The notes: generated by a model from the letters alone, not told the origin. DNA of 64,000 nt from Syntrophomonas sp. (GCA_016841245.1 JAENZN010000003.1:124001-188000); one strand, 5' to 3'; shown: positions 44,808-53,308, counted from the first letter of the stretch. Made by a program: numbers and translations.

Positions 44808-45110
44808 ATGGCGTTAAAGGCAGCATTTATTTTCCTCGCTCCCGGAGCTGATGCTAAAGTTAATCGCACCGTAGTAGCCACACCCGCAGTGGAATTATCA
44901 GTGGTAGGAGTTCCTGATTACCAGGCAGCTGTGGAAGCAGCAGGCGAACTTGTCCATCAGGGTATAGCTGCGGTGGAATTATGTGCAGGTTTTGGTATCG
45001 AAGGCACTGCTGCGGTAAAAAAGGCAGTTGATGGTAAAGCCGTTGTCGGAGTAGTCCGTTTTGATAACCATCCAGGCCTGGAGTTTAAAAGCGGAGACGA
45101 AATATTTTAG
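44808..45110 (+). CDS. DUF6506-family protein
   Basis: The 100-residue protein begins at the ATG at 44808 after AAAAGGAGGTG. It matches the small uncharacterised DUF6506 family in pattern: KAAFIFLAPGADAKVNRTVV at the start, a GIAAVELCAGFG motif with a conserved cysteine, and VGVVRFDNHPG at the end. The fold looks like alternating strand and helix, as in a small TIM-like or ferredoxin-like unit. It is the last gene of the operon, 73 bp after the CCG gene. No function is known to me. Confidence 0.7.
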   Translation: MALKAAFIFLAPGADAKVNRTVVATPAVELSVVGVPDYQAAVEAAGELVHQGIAAVELCAGFGIEGTAAVKKAVDGKAVVGVVRFDNHPGLEFKSGDEIF

Positions 45111-45224
45111 CAGGGAATACAAAAGGTTAACTCGATTTTGATTCCAGTGCAAAAAGTAATATTCGTGATTTTGAATGCAAAAAAAATAGGCTCGCATGGG
45201 AAAAACCAACTGATTGCCTCAAAG

Positions 45225-45337
45225 TAAATGGGGTACCGGGCAGATTCACATCTATATTCAACCGTCCTCTCGGACCGTATTAGTGAGGGGATAAGCGAAT
45301 TCACTTGTGTCCGGGGGTGCCTCACTCAACCCCATTT
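45225..45337. repeat. Nested inverted-repeat region, possible structured RNA or mobile fragment
   Basis: Outer arms AAATGGGGT (45226-45234) and ACCCCATTT (45329-45337) enclose a hairpin GTCC-tctc-GGAC (45264-45275) and arms AGTGAGG (45282-45288) / CCTCACT (45320-45326). This could fold as a three-way junction. No T-run follows. It lies between the lipoyl operon and the metallo-hydrolase gene, about 430 bp before the latter. Confidence 0.4.
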
Positions 45338-45657
45338 GCTATGAGTCTTTGCAAGGTGTTTCTGTCATGCTCCGCCAATGCCTCCTGAATATTTATGCAT
45401 TTAAAAAATTATCTTCAGGGGTTTTCCAAGATACCTGATTAGAGCATTTGTCAAATGAGAGAGCAAACCAGCCTTTAAGCAATATTCCTTTTATTCCAGA
45501 AACGACCGATATAGCGGATATTCGAAGCCAGATTTGGGATGGAGTTTAGTTCATGGATGATTATAAAGATATAAGCGCAGGCAGCAGGAGTGCAAAATTT
45601 GCATTTAGGGCTGTCAAAAACTCAAAGGTGATTCCACTGAGAAAAACAAAATAAAGT

Positions 45658-45726
45658 TTAAATGTATAAATATGCCTTCAGGGTGTTACTTGCTTCGCCA
45701 CAGCTTCGGTATATTTATGCATTCAA
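45658..45726. repeat. 69-bp MITE-like element with 19-bp imperfect terminal inverted repeats
   Basis: The left end TTAAATGTATAAATATGCC and the complement of the right end, TTGAATGCATAAATATACC, match at 16 of 19 positions. The same TATAAATAT core recurs at the borders of the inner part of the element at 50.2-50.4 kb and as a single copy near 45388. It ends 45 bp before the start of the metallo-hydrolase gene. Confidence 0.5.
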
Positions 45727-45770
45727 GCAGATTGATTTTAGGGCTTAGCAGTGGCTCAAAGGTGTATGCT

Positions 45771-46529
45771 ATGAAAATTACCAACATAATGACTATGGTT
45801 CATAATACGGCCAACAGTATTATACGTGATGTAGCCGTCAGTTCCAGCATAATAGAATTTAACGATCACAGTCTGGCCATTGTAGATACGGGTATGACTG
45901 GGAATCCCGAACTGGCTGCGGCATTGGATGAACTGGGATATAGAAGCTGTGATTTTAAGCTGCTGATAAATACTCATCTGCACTGCGATCATATCGGGGG
46001 AAATTCTCTTTTTAAGAATGCCCGTATCTTAATCAGCCGTAAAGAATACCATTATCAGCTGCATTTCGAACGTGCTCTGCAGGATAGTAATGACCCGCTG
46101 GCAGTGTTAGCTTCTTTTGGACGCAAGGTAGGGGAGCAAGATCATAATTTGGCCCATGATTTGAAACGATTGGCAGAACAATTTCCGCTTGATTCGTCGC
46201 TGGGGATAGAATCACAGCTGGAGTATTTCGAAAACAATCCGGCACTGCCGGCAGGAATATCCCTTATACCTGCTGCCGGGCATTCTATTGACAGCCATGC
46301 TGTTTGCCTGCAGGGACGCAGCCGAAGGGCATTAGCAGCTGGAGATGCGCTGTACCACCGCAGTTTATGGAGGCAAAATTCAGTGCCGGGTATAAATTAC
46401 GATGAACAGATGTTTAAACAGAATGCGGGGAAACTGGCGGAATTTAAGGGGGTTATACTTCCGGGACATGATTATCCATTTGATAATAATAGCGGTAAAT
46501 ATATGGAAAATAGTAGTTTTATTCTGTAA
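45771..46529 (+). CDS. Metallo-beta-lactamase-fold hydrolase
   Basis: The ATG at 45771 (AAAGGTG upstream) gives about 252 residues; the longer frame would start inside a repeat element. The metal motif is NTHLHCDHIGGNSLF, with VDTGMTGNPEL before it, AAGHSIDSHA carrying the third histidine and LPGHDYPF the last. A single-domain MBL hydrolase of this form may cleave a thioester, lactone or phosphodiester; no subfamily is certain. It is followed by the DUF169 and YkoF-like genes in the same direction with short gaps. Confidence 0.85.
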   Translation: MKITNIMTMVHNTANSIIRDVAVSSSIIEFNDHSLAIVDTGMTGNPELAAALDELGYRSCDFKLLINTHLHCDHIGGNSLFKNARILISRKEYHYQLHFERALQDSNDPLAVLASFGRKVGEQDHNLAHDLKRLAEQFPLDSSLGIESQLEYFENNPALPAGISLIPAAGHSIDSHAVCLQGRSRRALAAGDALYHRSLWRQNSVPGINYDEQMFKQNAGKLAEFKGVILPGHDYPFDNNSGKYMENSSFIL

Positions 46530-46585
46530 CTCGGAAGAAAATACCATATATACAGATACAGTATTTTCAGGAAAGGAGAGTTTAT

Positions 46586-47329
46586 ATGCAAAATCATGAG
46601 TATGCTAAAATCCTGACTGATGTCCTGGAATTGGTACGCCAGCCGGCAGCAGTTCGTTTTATCACCGAATCAGAAGAAGTGCCGGATAATTATACCGATG
46701 ATTATAACCTGTCATTTTGTCAGTTTTTGATGATGGCGCAGCGGGGATATCAGCTTTTTGCTGATCTGTATAATGTGAGTTGTCCTAACGGTGCGGCCGC
46801 CCTGGGTTTGTGCCCCCTCCCGGAGGAGATAAGAAATGGTCAGGTTACCCTTGATATGGGAGTATATGCATCCCAGGTTGAAGGGGCACGCGTTTCAGCC
46901 CTCACTCCCCGCTTGGAAAAGGGTAAATACCGAGGTATTCTAATCTCTCCCCTGGCCAAAGCGGAATTTGAACCCCAGGTGGTGGTTTTTCAGGGGAGGC
47001 CATTTAATATTATGTGGCTGATGGCGGCTGAAAATTATAAGAGGGGTACCAGATTAAATTTTTCCACCGCGTTGTGCCAGGGGACCTGTGTCGATGCTGT
47101 AATTGTGCCGTTCTTAAATGGGGATATCAATTTGAGTCTGGCCTGTTATAATTCACGCAATGCAACGGATATCGGCGAAGATGAAATTTTAATCGGAATT
47201 CCGTATGAACACCTGGGAGATATTGTCTATGCTCTGCCGCGCCTCAAATCATCAATTATTACCCGGAGTCGGGCCAAACCGATGTATAAACTCTGTATGG
47301 AGGAAAATGATTTTGATTCATTGGAGTGA
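46586..47329 (+). CDS. DUF169-family protein
   Basis: The 247-residue protein has the DUF169 pattern: PAAVRFITESEEVP near the N-terminus, SFCQFLMMAQRGYQLFADLY with a conserved cysteine, CPNGAAALGLCP, and NFSTALCQGTCVDAVIVPF in the C-terminal part. Several conserved cysteines (four in CPNGAAALGLC and CQGTC) hint at a metal or cluster site. The family occurs mainly in strict anaerobes and has no firmly known role. Ribosome site is GGAAAGGAGAG. Confidence 0.85.
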   Translation: MQNHEYAKILTDVLELVRQPAAVRFITESEEVPDNYTDDYNLSFCQFLMMAQRGYQLFADLYNVSCPNGAAALGLCPLPEEIRNGQVTLDMGVYASQVEGARVSALTPRLEKGKYRGILISPLAKAEFEPQVVVFQGRPFNIMWLMAAENYKRGTRLNFSTALCQGTCVDAVIVPFLNGDINLSLACYNSRNATDIGEDEILIGIPYEHLGDIVYALPRLKSSIITRSRAKPMYKLCMEENDFDSLE

Positions 47330-47455
47330 TGAATAAGAGGCCGCGTCATGTTGTTGAACAGGGCGAATATCTCTTTATTCCTCCTGATAGTAAACTGTGG
47401 TATTTTAATTGGAGGAAGGAAAAAGATTATCCAGAATAGAAAGGAGCGGGTATAT

Positions 47456-47722
47456 ATGTGTACTTTACAGGAGGGCAGCCCAGCCTCATGTCAGTTAAGT
47501 TTTTATCCGCTGGCAGACGAAAAATACCCGGAAACGGTCAAACAGGTACTGAAAATAATCGAGCAGTCTAAGGTGAAATTCAGCACTAACGATATGTCGA
47601 CTATCATATCAGGTGATGCTGATGAAATTTTTCGTCTTTTGCACCAAATATATCATGTGATGGCTGAAAAAAAGTGTGAATTTGTGTTGAATGTAACTCT
47701 ATCTAACACCTGTGGATTATAA
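47456..47722 (+). CDS. YkoF/MTH1187-like thiamine-binding-type protein
   Basis: The real start is probably the ATG at 47456, eight bases after AAAGGAGC, giving 88 residues; a longer frame from 47348 begins with a non-homologous hydrophobic stretch. The sequence CQLSFYPLADEKYPETVKQV, followed by a strand-helix pattern and CEFVLNVTLSNTCG, fits the ferredoxin-like YkoF/MTH1187 fold. Members of that fold bind thiamine or hydroxymethylpyrimidine. A link to the TPP-dependent E1 genes is possible but speculative. Confidence 0.65.
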   Translation: MCTLQEGSPASCQLSFYPLADEKYPETVKQVLKIIEQSKVKFSTNDMSTIISGDADEIFRLLHQIYHVMAEKKCEFVLNVTLSNTCGL

Positions 47723-47908
47723 TGGTGTTATAAGAAACATTTACAAGTCTTGTTAGCCAATGACGTCCAAGGATGGCCTAATAATGAGGCAGCCATGGAT
47801 GGCAGGGAGCGATCAAGGACTATAAAAAACCTCGCTATTTATTGGAATAATAAATTCTCTTTATGAGGAAAAACTATATAAAGATTTTAAATAAGGGGGA
47901 TAGTATCA

Positions 47909-48049
47909 ATGGCGAAAAAACAGAATCGGCCAGTAGATCCAAGTGGTGGTATTAATAAAGATGGAACTCAGAAAAACCAGGACGATATAAATTATTCACC
48001 AGGCACTCCACCTAGCAAAAAGAAGCAAAGGATCAATGAATGTATATAA
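47909..48049 (+). CDS. Small basic hypothetical protein, 46 aa
   Basis: After AATAAGGGGGATAG the ATG at 47909 opens MAKKQNRPVDPSGGINKDGT and the frame ends KKKQRINECI. It is hydrophilic, rich in Lys, Asn, Gln, Pro and Gly, and looks disordered. The ribosome site and spacing are convincing, but no family is recognised. A long inverted repeat starts 25 bp after its stop. Confidence 0.5.
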   Translation: MAKKQNRPVDPSGGINKDGTQKNQDDINYSPGTPPSKKKQRINECI

Positions 48050-48073
48050 GCTAACAAAAATCCGATAACAGAT

Positions 48074-48143
48074 ACGGAGACGGTTCTCCTGTCTATCCTC
48101 CCTTGGACCAATGGAAGAGGATAGACAGGAGAACCGTCTCCGT
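48074..48143. repeat. 27-bp perfect inverted repeat of the GACGGTTCT family
   Basis: Arms 48074-48100 and 48117-48143 are perfectly complementary over 27 bp (core GAGACGGTTCTCCTGTCTAT) around a 16-base loop. The same core occurs at 50.1 and 50.5 kb. This looks like a dispersed REP/MITE-type hairpin; it may also terminate transcription. Confidence 0.75.
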
Positions 48144-48281
48144 GTCTGCAACTGCCCTTTAGCCCCATCCGTGAGGCTCGCCTCTTTATAACAACAGCAA
48201 AAAAAAGCATGTTTTTGCAGGATATGGTCTAAGACAGCGAGAATGCAAAATGTAGGAGGCATTTGCAGTTAAGGGAGGAAT

Positions 48282-50096
48282 ATGCGGATGATGATTAGGC
48301 CAATAAGCAGAGCGGCAATTTTCATTTTTATAGTATGTGGATGGATAGCAGCTTTTTCACCTTCACTCCATGCTGAGACCAACATAGTGCAGTTAGGTGG
48401 ATATGAAATTGAGTATGAGGAGTTTTTCCAGGATGATACAGATCAAGATGGAAAATTAGATAAGAAATCTTATTATAATCAGGGCTACTTAATATTAACA
48501 GCCTGGGATACCGGCGGCGATGGCAAAGATGACCTCTGGTTCCGCTATGATGGCCAGGATTATTTGGATCTTGAGGTAGCGGACTTAGACTCTGATAATA
48601 TGCCGGATCAATTTATATCGGTTAACCATGATGAAGAGGCATATATAAGCAGCAGCAACCCAGTTATCTTCCTGGAGCTGAAAATATTAGCAGCGGCTTT
48701 ATTATTACTTATAGTTGTACTCTTGATCAGGGAAAAAAGGCAGAGCAGATTAAAAAAAGGGACCAATATAATTATAATATTATTGATTACATCGCTTTTA
48801 CTAACAGGTATGCCTGGTCAATATCTAAGAGCGCAGGACGTATATAATGAAGATGGTTCTATCAATAAAAAGGTATTTAAACAGGATTGGAAAAAATATT
48901 CGGATATAGATGAAAGAATTCCACTCCAATCCAGGAGTTATGCGGCCCAGCGTTATGCTGCTGTCCTGGCCCAGATAGCGGACAACCGGGTGGAGATTTA
49001 TGTATTAAAGCAGGAGATGGAAATAGACCGTTTGCAAAGGATACAGCTCAGGGAATACAAACAGGCCCTGGTAGCAAACATCAGAGACAACCTTATAAAA
49101 GCCATGATACGTTTGAGCTATGTAACTTATACGACTATTAAAGCCGGCAAAGGAATGAGTAAAAATTACGGGAAGTTATTTTCGGGCAGTGTCAGCAATA
49201 TAGAAAAAATTGGATCAGGCTTGAAGGTGATCACAGGTCTGCAGCCCCAGCCCAACAGTCCGGCCACCATAGGGTCAGCAGCAGAAAACATGGGTAAAGC
49301 CGGAGTACTGGAATACCTCGATACTCTGGGTGATCCGAAAAAAGCAGGTAAAGCTATATTTGATGAGGCGGTAAAACAGTCTCAGGGGCTGGCGGGACTG
49401 AGTCCGGATATAAGCCCGGAAGAAATCGCGATTCTGAAAGAACAACACCTGAAAAACCGGGGAATAGATAAAGTGTTGGAAGAAAGCTATAAACTTAACC
49501 GGGAAAGGCGAATAAGGATACAGGAGCTGGAAAAAGCAACCGCAGACCTGGAAAAGGAACTGGCCCGCTGGGAAAAAGAAGAGAAACAGCGGGTGTGGGA
49601 TGAATTGTCCAGCAATAAGCCGGATAATACCGACAGCAATGACCCCGGGCAAATCAATACCGGCAGCGACCAAGCGGATAATACAATCTATTACGATACC
49701 ACCGCAGTTGGCAGTATTATTAATGAGAATCCTATATCTGAAGAAACAATTATCGCCAACCAGATAGCATTTCATTATCCCAGCCAGGGTGGTCCCATGG
49801 ATGGTGAAGGGCATATGGAAATAAAAGTCTTTTTTGACGACCATAGTGAAAATGTAGTTATAGATATGGATTTTGAGGGCATTTACAGCCCGGATACGGG
49901 GCAGATCGCAGGCGATGTAAGTTTCGCTGTGGCTATTACCTATTATTATTATAAGGGCGGAATAACAAGTAACCAGTATGAAACCGATACTGCTGAATGG
50001 TATGCCCAGGTTAGCGGTAATACCATTGATGGCCGCGTTGAGGATTCTCATCAATTCCAGTTAGGCGGGCCTTTTAACCTGACTATGCAAAGATAA
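48282..50096 (+). CDS. Exported protein with a calcium-motif N-domain, a central membrane segment and a second signal-like region
   Basis: The 604-residue protein starts MRMMIRPISRAAIFIFIVCG, a signal peptide ending in SLHAE. Then come Asp-rich loops like thrombospondin-3/EF-hand repeats (DTDQDGKLDKK, DTGGDGKDD, DLDSDNMPD). A membrane helix LAAALLLLIVVLLI with a basic stop-transfer follows near residues 128-150, and soon after a second hydrophobic stretch IIIILLITSLLLTGM with a cleavage-like LRAQ near residue 185. The rest is charged and partly coiled-coil (RERRIRIQELEKA...), with a beta-rich tail. It could be two exported proteins fused in one frame. A repeat element begins 10 bp after the stop. 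Function unknown; surface or envelope location is likely. Confidence 0.75.
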   Translation: MRMMIRPISRAAIFIFIVCGWIAAFSPSLHAETNIVQLGGYEIEYEEFFQDDTDQDGKLDKKSYYNQGYLILTAWDTGGDGKDDLWFRYDGQDYLDLEVADLDSDNMPDQFISVNHDEEAYISSSNPVIFLELKILAAALLLLIVVLLIREKRQSRLKKGTNIIIILLITSLLLTGMPGQYLRAQDVYNEDGSINKKVFKQDWKKYSDIDERIPLQSRSYAAQRYAAVLAQIADNRVEIYVLKQEMEIDRLQRIQLREYKQALVANIRDNLIKAMIRLSYVTYTTIKAGKGMSKNYGKLFSGSVSNIEKIGSGLKVITGLQPQPNSPATIGSAAENMGKAGVLEYLDTLGDPKKAGKAIFDEAVKQSQGLAGLSPDISPEEIAILKEQHLKNRGIDKVLEESYKLNRERRIRIQELEKATADLEKELARWEKEEKQRVWDELSSNKPDNTDSNDPGQINTGSDQADNTIYYDTTAVGSIINENPISEETIIANQIAFHYPSQGGPMDGEGHMEIKVFFDDHSENVVIDMDFEGIYSPDTGQIAGDVSFAVAITYYYYKGGITSNQYETDTAEWYAQVSGNTIDGRVEDSHQFQLGGPFNLTMQR

Positions 50097-50105
50097 AATA
50101 AATCC

Positions 50106-50480
50106 GACGCAGACACGGGGACGGTTCTTCTGTCTACCCTTTCCCCATCCCATTGGTTCAAAGGATGGTAGACAGAAGAACCGTCCGAGACCACTGAAAA
50201 AGTCCTAATCTTATAAAAGAGTGTGTATAAATATATAAGCGACTGTTTGCGGAGCATGGCGCAAACACCCTGCGAGGTCGACTGAGTGAAAGGGGGTGAG
50301 CGCCACGAACGGCGCGAGATTGCATTTGAGCACGGATGCGAATCTGCGATGTACCCCTTGAGCCAGGAGATGAGCAGTTGGTGTTACCCATGCGTAGCTC
50401 AAGAAGCGGTATATTTATACATCCGATAACACATTAAATCGACTTTTTCAGTGGTCTTGAACCGTCCCCCTGTTTGCGTC
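50106..50480. mobile_element. Composite MITE-like element with nested inverted repeats
   Basis: The outer ends GACGCAGACACGGGGACGG (from 50106, 22 bp in all) and the complement of 50459-50480 agree at 20 of 22 positions. Inside, 50119-50138 and 50167-50186 form a perfect 20-bp hairpin with the GACGGTTCT core. A second pair, 50187-50204 and 50441-50458, pairs at 17 of 18 positions. The innermost part is bordered by TGTATAAATATA-like ends near 50225 and 50420, the same core as the element at 45658. It encodes no protein. Its right end overlaps the stop codon of the ABC-F gene. Confidence 0.65.
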
Positions 50481-52077
50481 AGACCACAAAATCATCCCGC
50501 TGCTGCAAATATTCATCATAGGTTGTAAGTCTGTCTATTAAGCCGTTCGGGGTGATTTCCATGATTCTATTGGCAATAGTCTGTACCAGCTGATGGTCAT
50601 GAGAGGTGAACAAAACCGTGCCATTGAATTTTATCAGACCATTGTTCAGCGCAGTAATAGATTCCAGATCAAGATGATTAGTTGGTTCATCAAGTATCAG
50701 AACATTTGCTCCGCTCAGCATCATCTTGGACAGCATACAGCGAACCTTTTCTCCCCCTGAGAGCACCCGGGCTTCTTTGAGGGCTTCATCTCTGGAGAAC
50801 AGCATTCTTCCCAAAAAGCCTCTGATAAAACTCTCAGCTTTTTCTTCTGAGTACTGCCTCAGCCAGTCAACCAGGTTCAATTGTAAATCATTAAAGAATT
50901 CCGAGTTATCATTGGGGAAATAAGCCTGAGAGGTGGTAACACCCCACTTGAAGGTGCCCTGGTCTGCTTCCATTTCGCCCATTAATATCTTAAACAGGGT
51001 TGTTTTAGCCAGGCCATCTGATCCTACCAATGCAATCTTATCACCTTTGTTAACCATGAAGCTGATATTATCCAACACCTTCTGACCATCGATTGTTTTT
51101 GATAATCCATCCACCATTAACAAGTCATTGCCTGCTTCTCTATTAGGAGTAAAGCCAACATAGGGATACCTGCGGGAAGACGGTCTTATATCATCCAGAG
51201 TCAATTTCTCCAGTTGCTTTTTACGGGAAGTAGCCTGTTTAGCTTTCGATGCATTGGAGCTGAAGCGGGCTATAAATGCCTGTAACTCCTTAATTTTATC
51301 CTCTTTTTTCTTGTTTTGATCCTTAGCCATCTGCAGGGCCAGCTGGCTGGACTCATACCAGAAATCGTAATTGCCAACATAAAGTTGAGCCTTGGCAAAA
51401 TCAATATCTACCATATGGGTACAAACTTTGTTGAGAAAATGCCTGTCATGTGATACTACGATCACAGTGTTTTCAAAATTAAGCAGGAATTCTTCCAGCC
51501 ATCTTATTGATTTGATATCCAGATCATTGGTAGGCTCATCCAATAAAAGGATATCCGGTTTTCCAAATAAGGCCTGGGCCAGTAAAACCCTTACCTTTTC
51601 TGGACCGCTTAGATCTTTCATCAAAATATGATGGGACTCTTTAGCAATGCCCAATCCAGTCAATATGGCGGCGGCATCTGAATCTGCTTCCCAGCCGTTT
51701 AGTTCAGCATATTCGGCCTCCAGGTTGGCGGCATTAATGCCATCTTCCTCTGAAAAATCAGCTTTGGCGTATAATAAATCTTTCTCTTTCATAATGGCAT
51801 ACAACCTGGTATGTCCCATAATTACTGTTTCTAAAACTTCAAATTCATCAAAGTGAAAATGATCCTGTTTTAAAACCGCTAGCCTCTCTCCGGGTGTGAT
51901 ATGAACCTCCCCCGAACTGGGCTCTAACTCTCCCGATAAAATCTTTAAGAATGTTGATTTACCAGCACCATTGGCACCTATGATTCCATAACAGTTCCCG
52001 GGTGTAAATTTGATATTTACATTATCAAATAATTTACGGTCAGTGAATAATAGACTAATATTATCGGTACTTATCAT
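50479..52077 (-). CDS. ABC-F family ATP-binding protein (YbiT/YkpA-like)
   Basis: The start at 52077 (532 residues, MISTDNISLLF) follows GGAGG by 13 bases; upstream in-frame codons are not conserved in pattern. Two ABC domains lie in one chain without membrane segments. The first has GANGAGKST, LSGPEKVRVLLAQ and LLLDEPTND. A charged linker of the ABC-F type (about residues 240-310, KAKQATSRKKQLEKL) follows. The second has GSDGLAKTTLFK, LSGGEKVRCML and LILDEPTNHLD. Such proteins act on ribosomes, as translation factors or antibiotic-protection factors. The AKTT version of the second Walker A is also seen in the YkpA branch as I recall it. Its 3' end touches a repeat element. Confidence 0.93.
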   Translation of the reverse strand: MISTDNISLLFTDRKLFDNVNIKFTPGNCYGIIGANGAGKSTFLKILSGELEPSSGEVHITPGERLAVLKQDHFHFDEFEVLETVIMGHTRLYAIMKEKDLLYAKADFSEEDGINAANLEAEYAELNGWEADSDAAAILTGLGIAKESHHILMKDLSGPEKVRVLLAQALFGKPDILLLDEPTNDLDIKSIRWLEEFLLNFENTVIVVSHDRHFLNKVCTHMVDIDFAKAQLYVGNYDFWYESSQLALQMAKDQNKKKEDKIKELQAFIARFSSNASKAKQATSRKKQLEKLTLDDIRPSSRRYPYVGFTPNREAGNDLLMVDGLSKTIDGQKVLDNISFMVNKGDKIALVGSDGLAKTTLFKILMGEMEADQGTFKWGVTTSQAYFPNDNSEFFNDLQLNLVDWLRQYSEEKAESFIRGFLGRMLFSRDEALKEARVLSGGEKVRCMLSKMMLSGANVLILDEPTNHLDLESITALNNGLIKFNGTVLFTSHDHQLVQTIANRIMEITPNGLIDRLTTYDEYLQQRDDFVV

Positions 52078-52429
52078 AATTTCTGATTTTCCTCCATGAA
52101 GTGTATTTTTATCATAACTTTCATATTTTATCACAGTCAGTAGATTAAAAGGTAATTGAATTATCATAAAGCTTTTGGCTGGAGTAGCGGATTACTGTAT
52201 GTCTATGCGATCGGAGGTGGTAAGTGAGTACAGATGATACATAATTGTAATTAATGAGGGATAGCCAATAACCAAGCAGATTCAAGATCTTGCAGTTACC
52301 ACTGTACTTCAGACGAGAAATTACTAAATTGAGTCAGGTACAGTTATCTTGTTTGCTAGGAAAGGGCATGATACAATCACAAGAAACATATAAGAATCGC
52401 GCACTTTTTTAGTGGGAGGAGAGTGAAAA
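52078..52429. other. Divergent intergenic region between ABC-F and htpX
   Basis: No gene, strong repeat or sigma-54 site is seen. It must hold the promoters of both divergent genes, but no clear -35/-10 pair stands out. Confidence 0.3.
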
Positions 52430-53308
52430 ATGAAAAGAATCGGTATATTTTTACTGGTTAACCTGCTGGTATTAACCACTATTGGTATTGTGTCTACGGT
52501 TTTGGGGGTTAACAGCTATCTTACTGCCAATGGCATCGACTATTACAGCTTGTTTATTTTTGCGGCCATTATAGGATTCAGCGGTTCATTTATTTCCCTG
52601 GCGATGTCCAAATGGATAGCCAAACAAATGATGAATGTTAAGGTGATAAATCCTGGCGGCAGCCTTAGCTCCCAGGAACGGCAGCTCATTAACATGGTTG
52701 ACAATCTAGCCCGAAAGGCCGGCTTGCAAAAAACTCCTGAAGTAGGTATATATCCTTCGGCGGAAGTCAATGCCTTTGCTACGGGCCCCTCTAGAAACAA
52801 TTCGCTGGTGGCTGTTTCCAGCGGACTGCTGGATCGCATGAATAGTGATGCGATAGAAGGGGTTCTGGCTCACGAAGTAGCTCATATTGCCAACGGGGAT
52901 ATGGTAACCATGACTCTATTACAGGGAGTGGTTAATACCTTTGTAGTATTCCTGGCTCGTATTATTGCCTACTTTGTATCGACTTTTGTCCGGGAAGAAG
53001 CGCGCGGTATCGTGCATTTTCTTAGTATACTAATATTTCAGATATTACTGTCTATTTTAGCCAGCATAGCGGTCATGGCCTATTCGCGGCATCGGGAATT
53101 TGCAGCTGACAGCGGTGGAGCAGCATTAGTAGGAAAGTCCAAGATGCTTAATGCACTGCGTTCACTTAAAGGCTCCGTTAATCTGGTGGATAACCGGCAG
53201 GAAGCTATAGCGACTTTCAAGATCAGCGGCGAGAAAAAAATGGGCTTGAGGCAGCTGCTGGCAACTCACCCGGATCTGGATGAACGTATTCAACGACTGG
53301 AACATTGA
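52430..53308 (+). CDS. htpX: Zinc metalloprotease HtpX homologue
   Basis: The 292-residue protein has two N-terminal membrane helices, the zinc motif HEVAH (in [14 protein letters not shown] near residue 142), two further helices and the third zinc ligand in [13 protein letters not shown]. This is the standard M48B HtpX arrangement, a membrane protease for misfolded membrane proteins with its active site on the cytoplasmic side. Ribosome site is GGGAGGAGAG. It stands alone, divergent from the ABC-F gene. Confidence 0.95.
   Translation: MKRIGIFLLVNLLVLTTIGIVSTVLGVNSYLTANGIDYYSLFIFAAIIGFSGSFISLAMSKWIAKQMMNVKVINPGGSLSSQERQLINMVDNLARKAGLQKTPEVGIYPSAEVNAFATGPSRNNSLVAVSSGLLDRMNSDAIEGVLAHEVAHIANGDMVTMTLLQGVVNTFVVFLARIIAYFVSTFVREEARGIVHFLSILIFQILLSILASIAVMAYSRHREFAADSGGAALVGKSKMLNALRSLKGSVNLVDNRQEAIATFKISGEKKMGLRQLLATHPDLDERIQRLEH

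Noticed and set aside
47723-47908. Repeated GGATGGC words (near 47772 and 47802) as a CRISPR or direct-repeat array
   Set aside because: Only two loose copies and no regular spacing.
50479-52077. Degenerate second Walker A (GSDGLAKTT) in the ABC-F protein as a sign of inactivation
   Set aside because: As I recall, an AKTT form of this motif is usual in the YbiT/YkpA branch, and the other motifs are intact.
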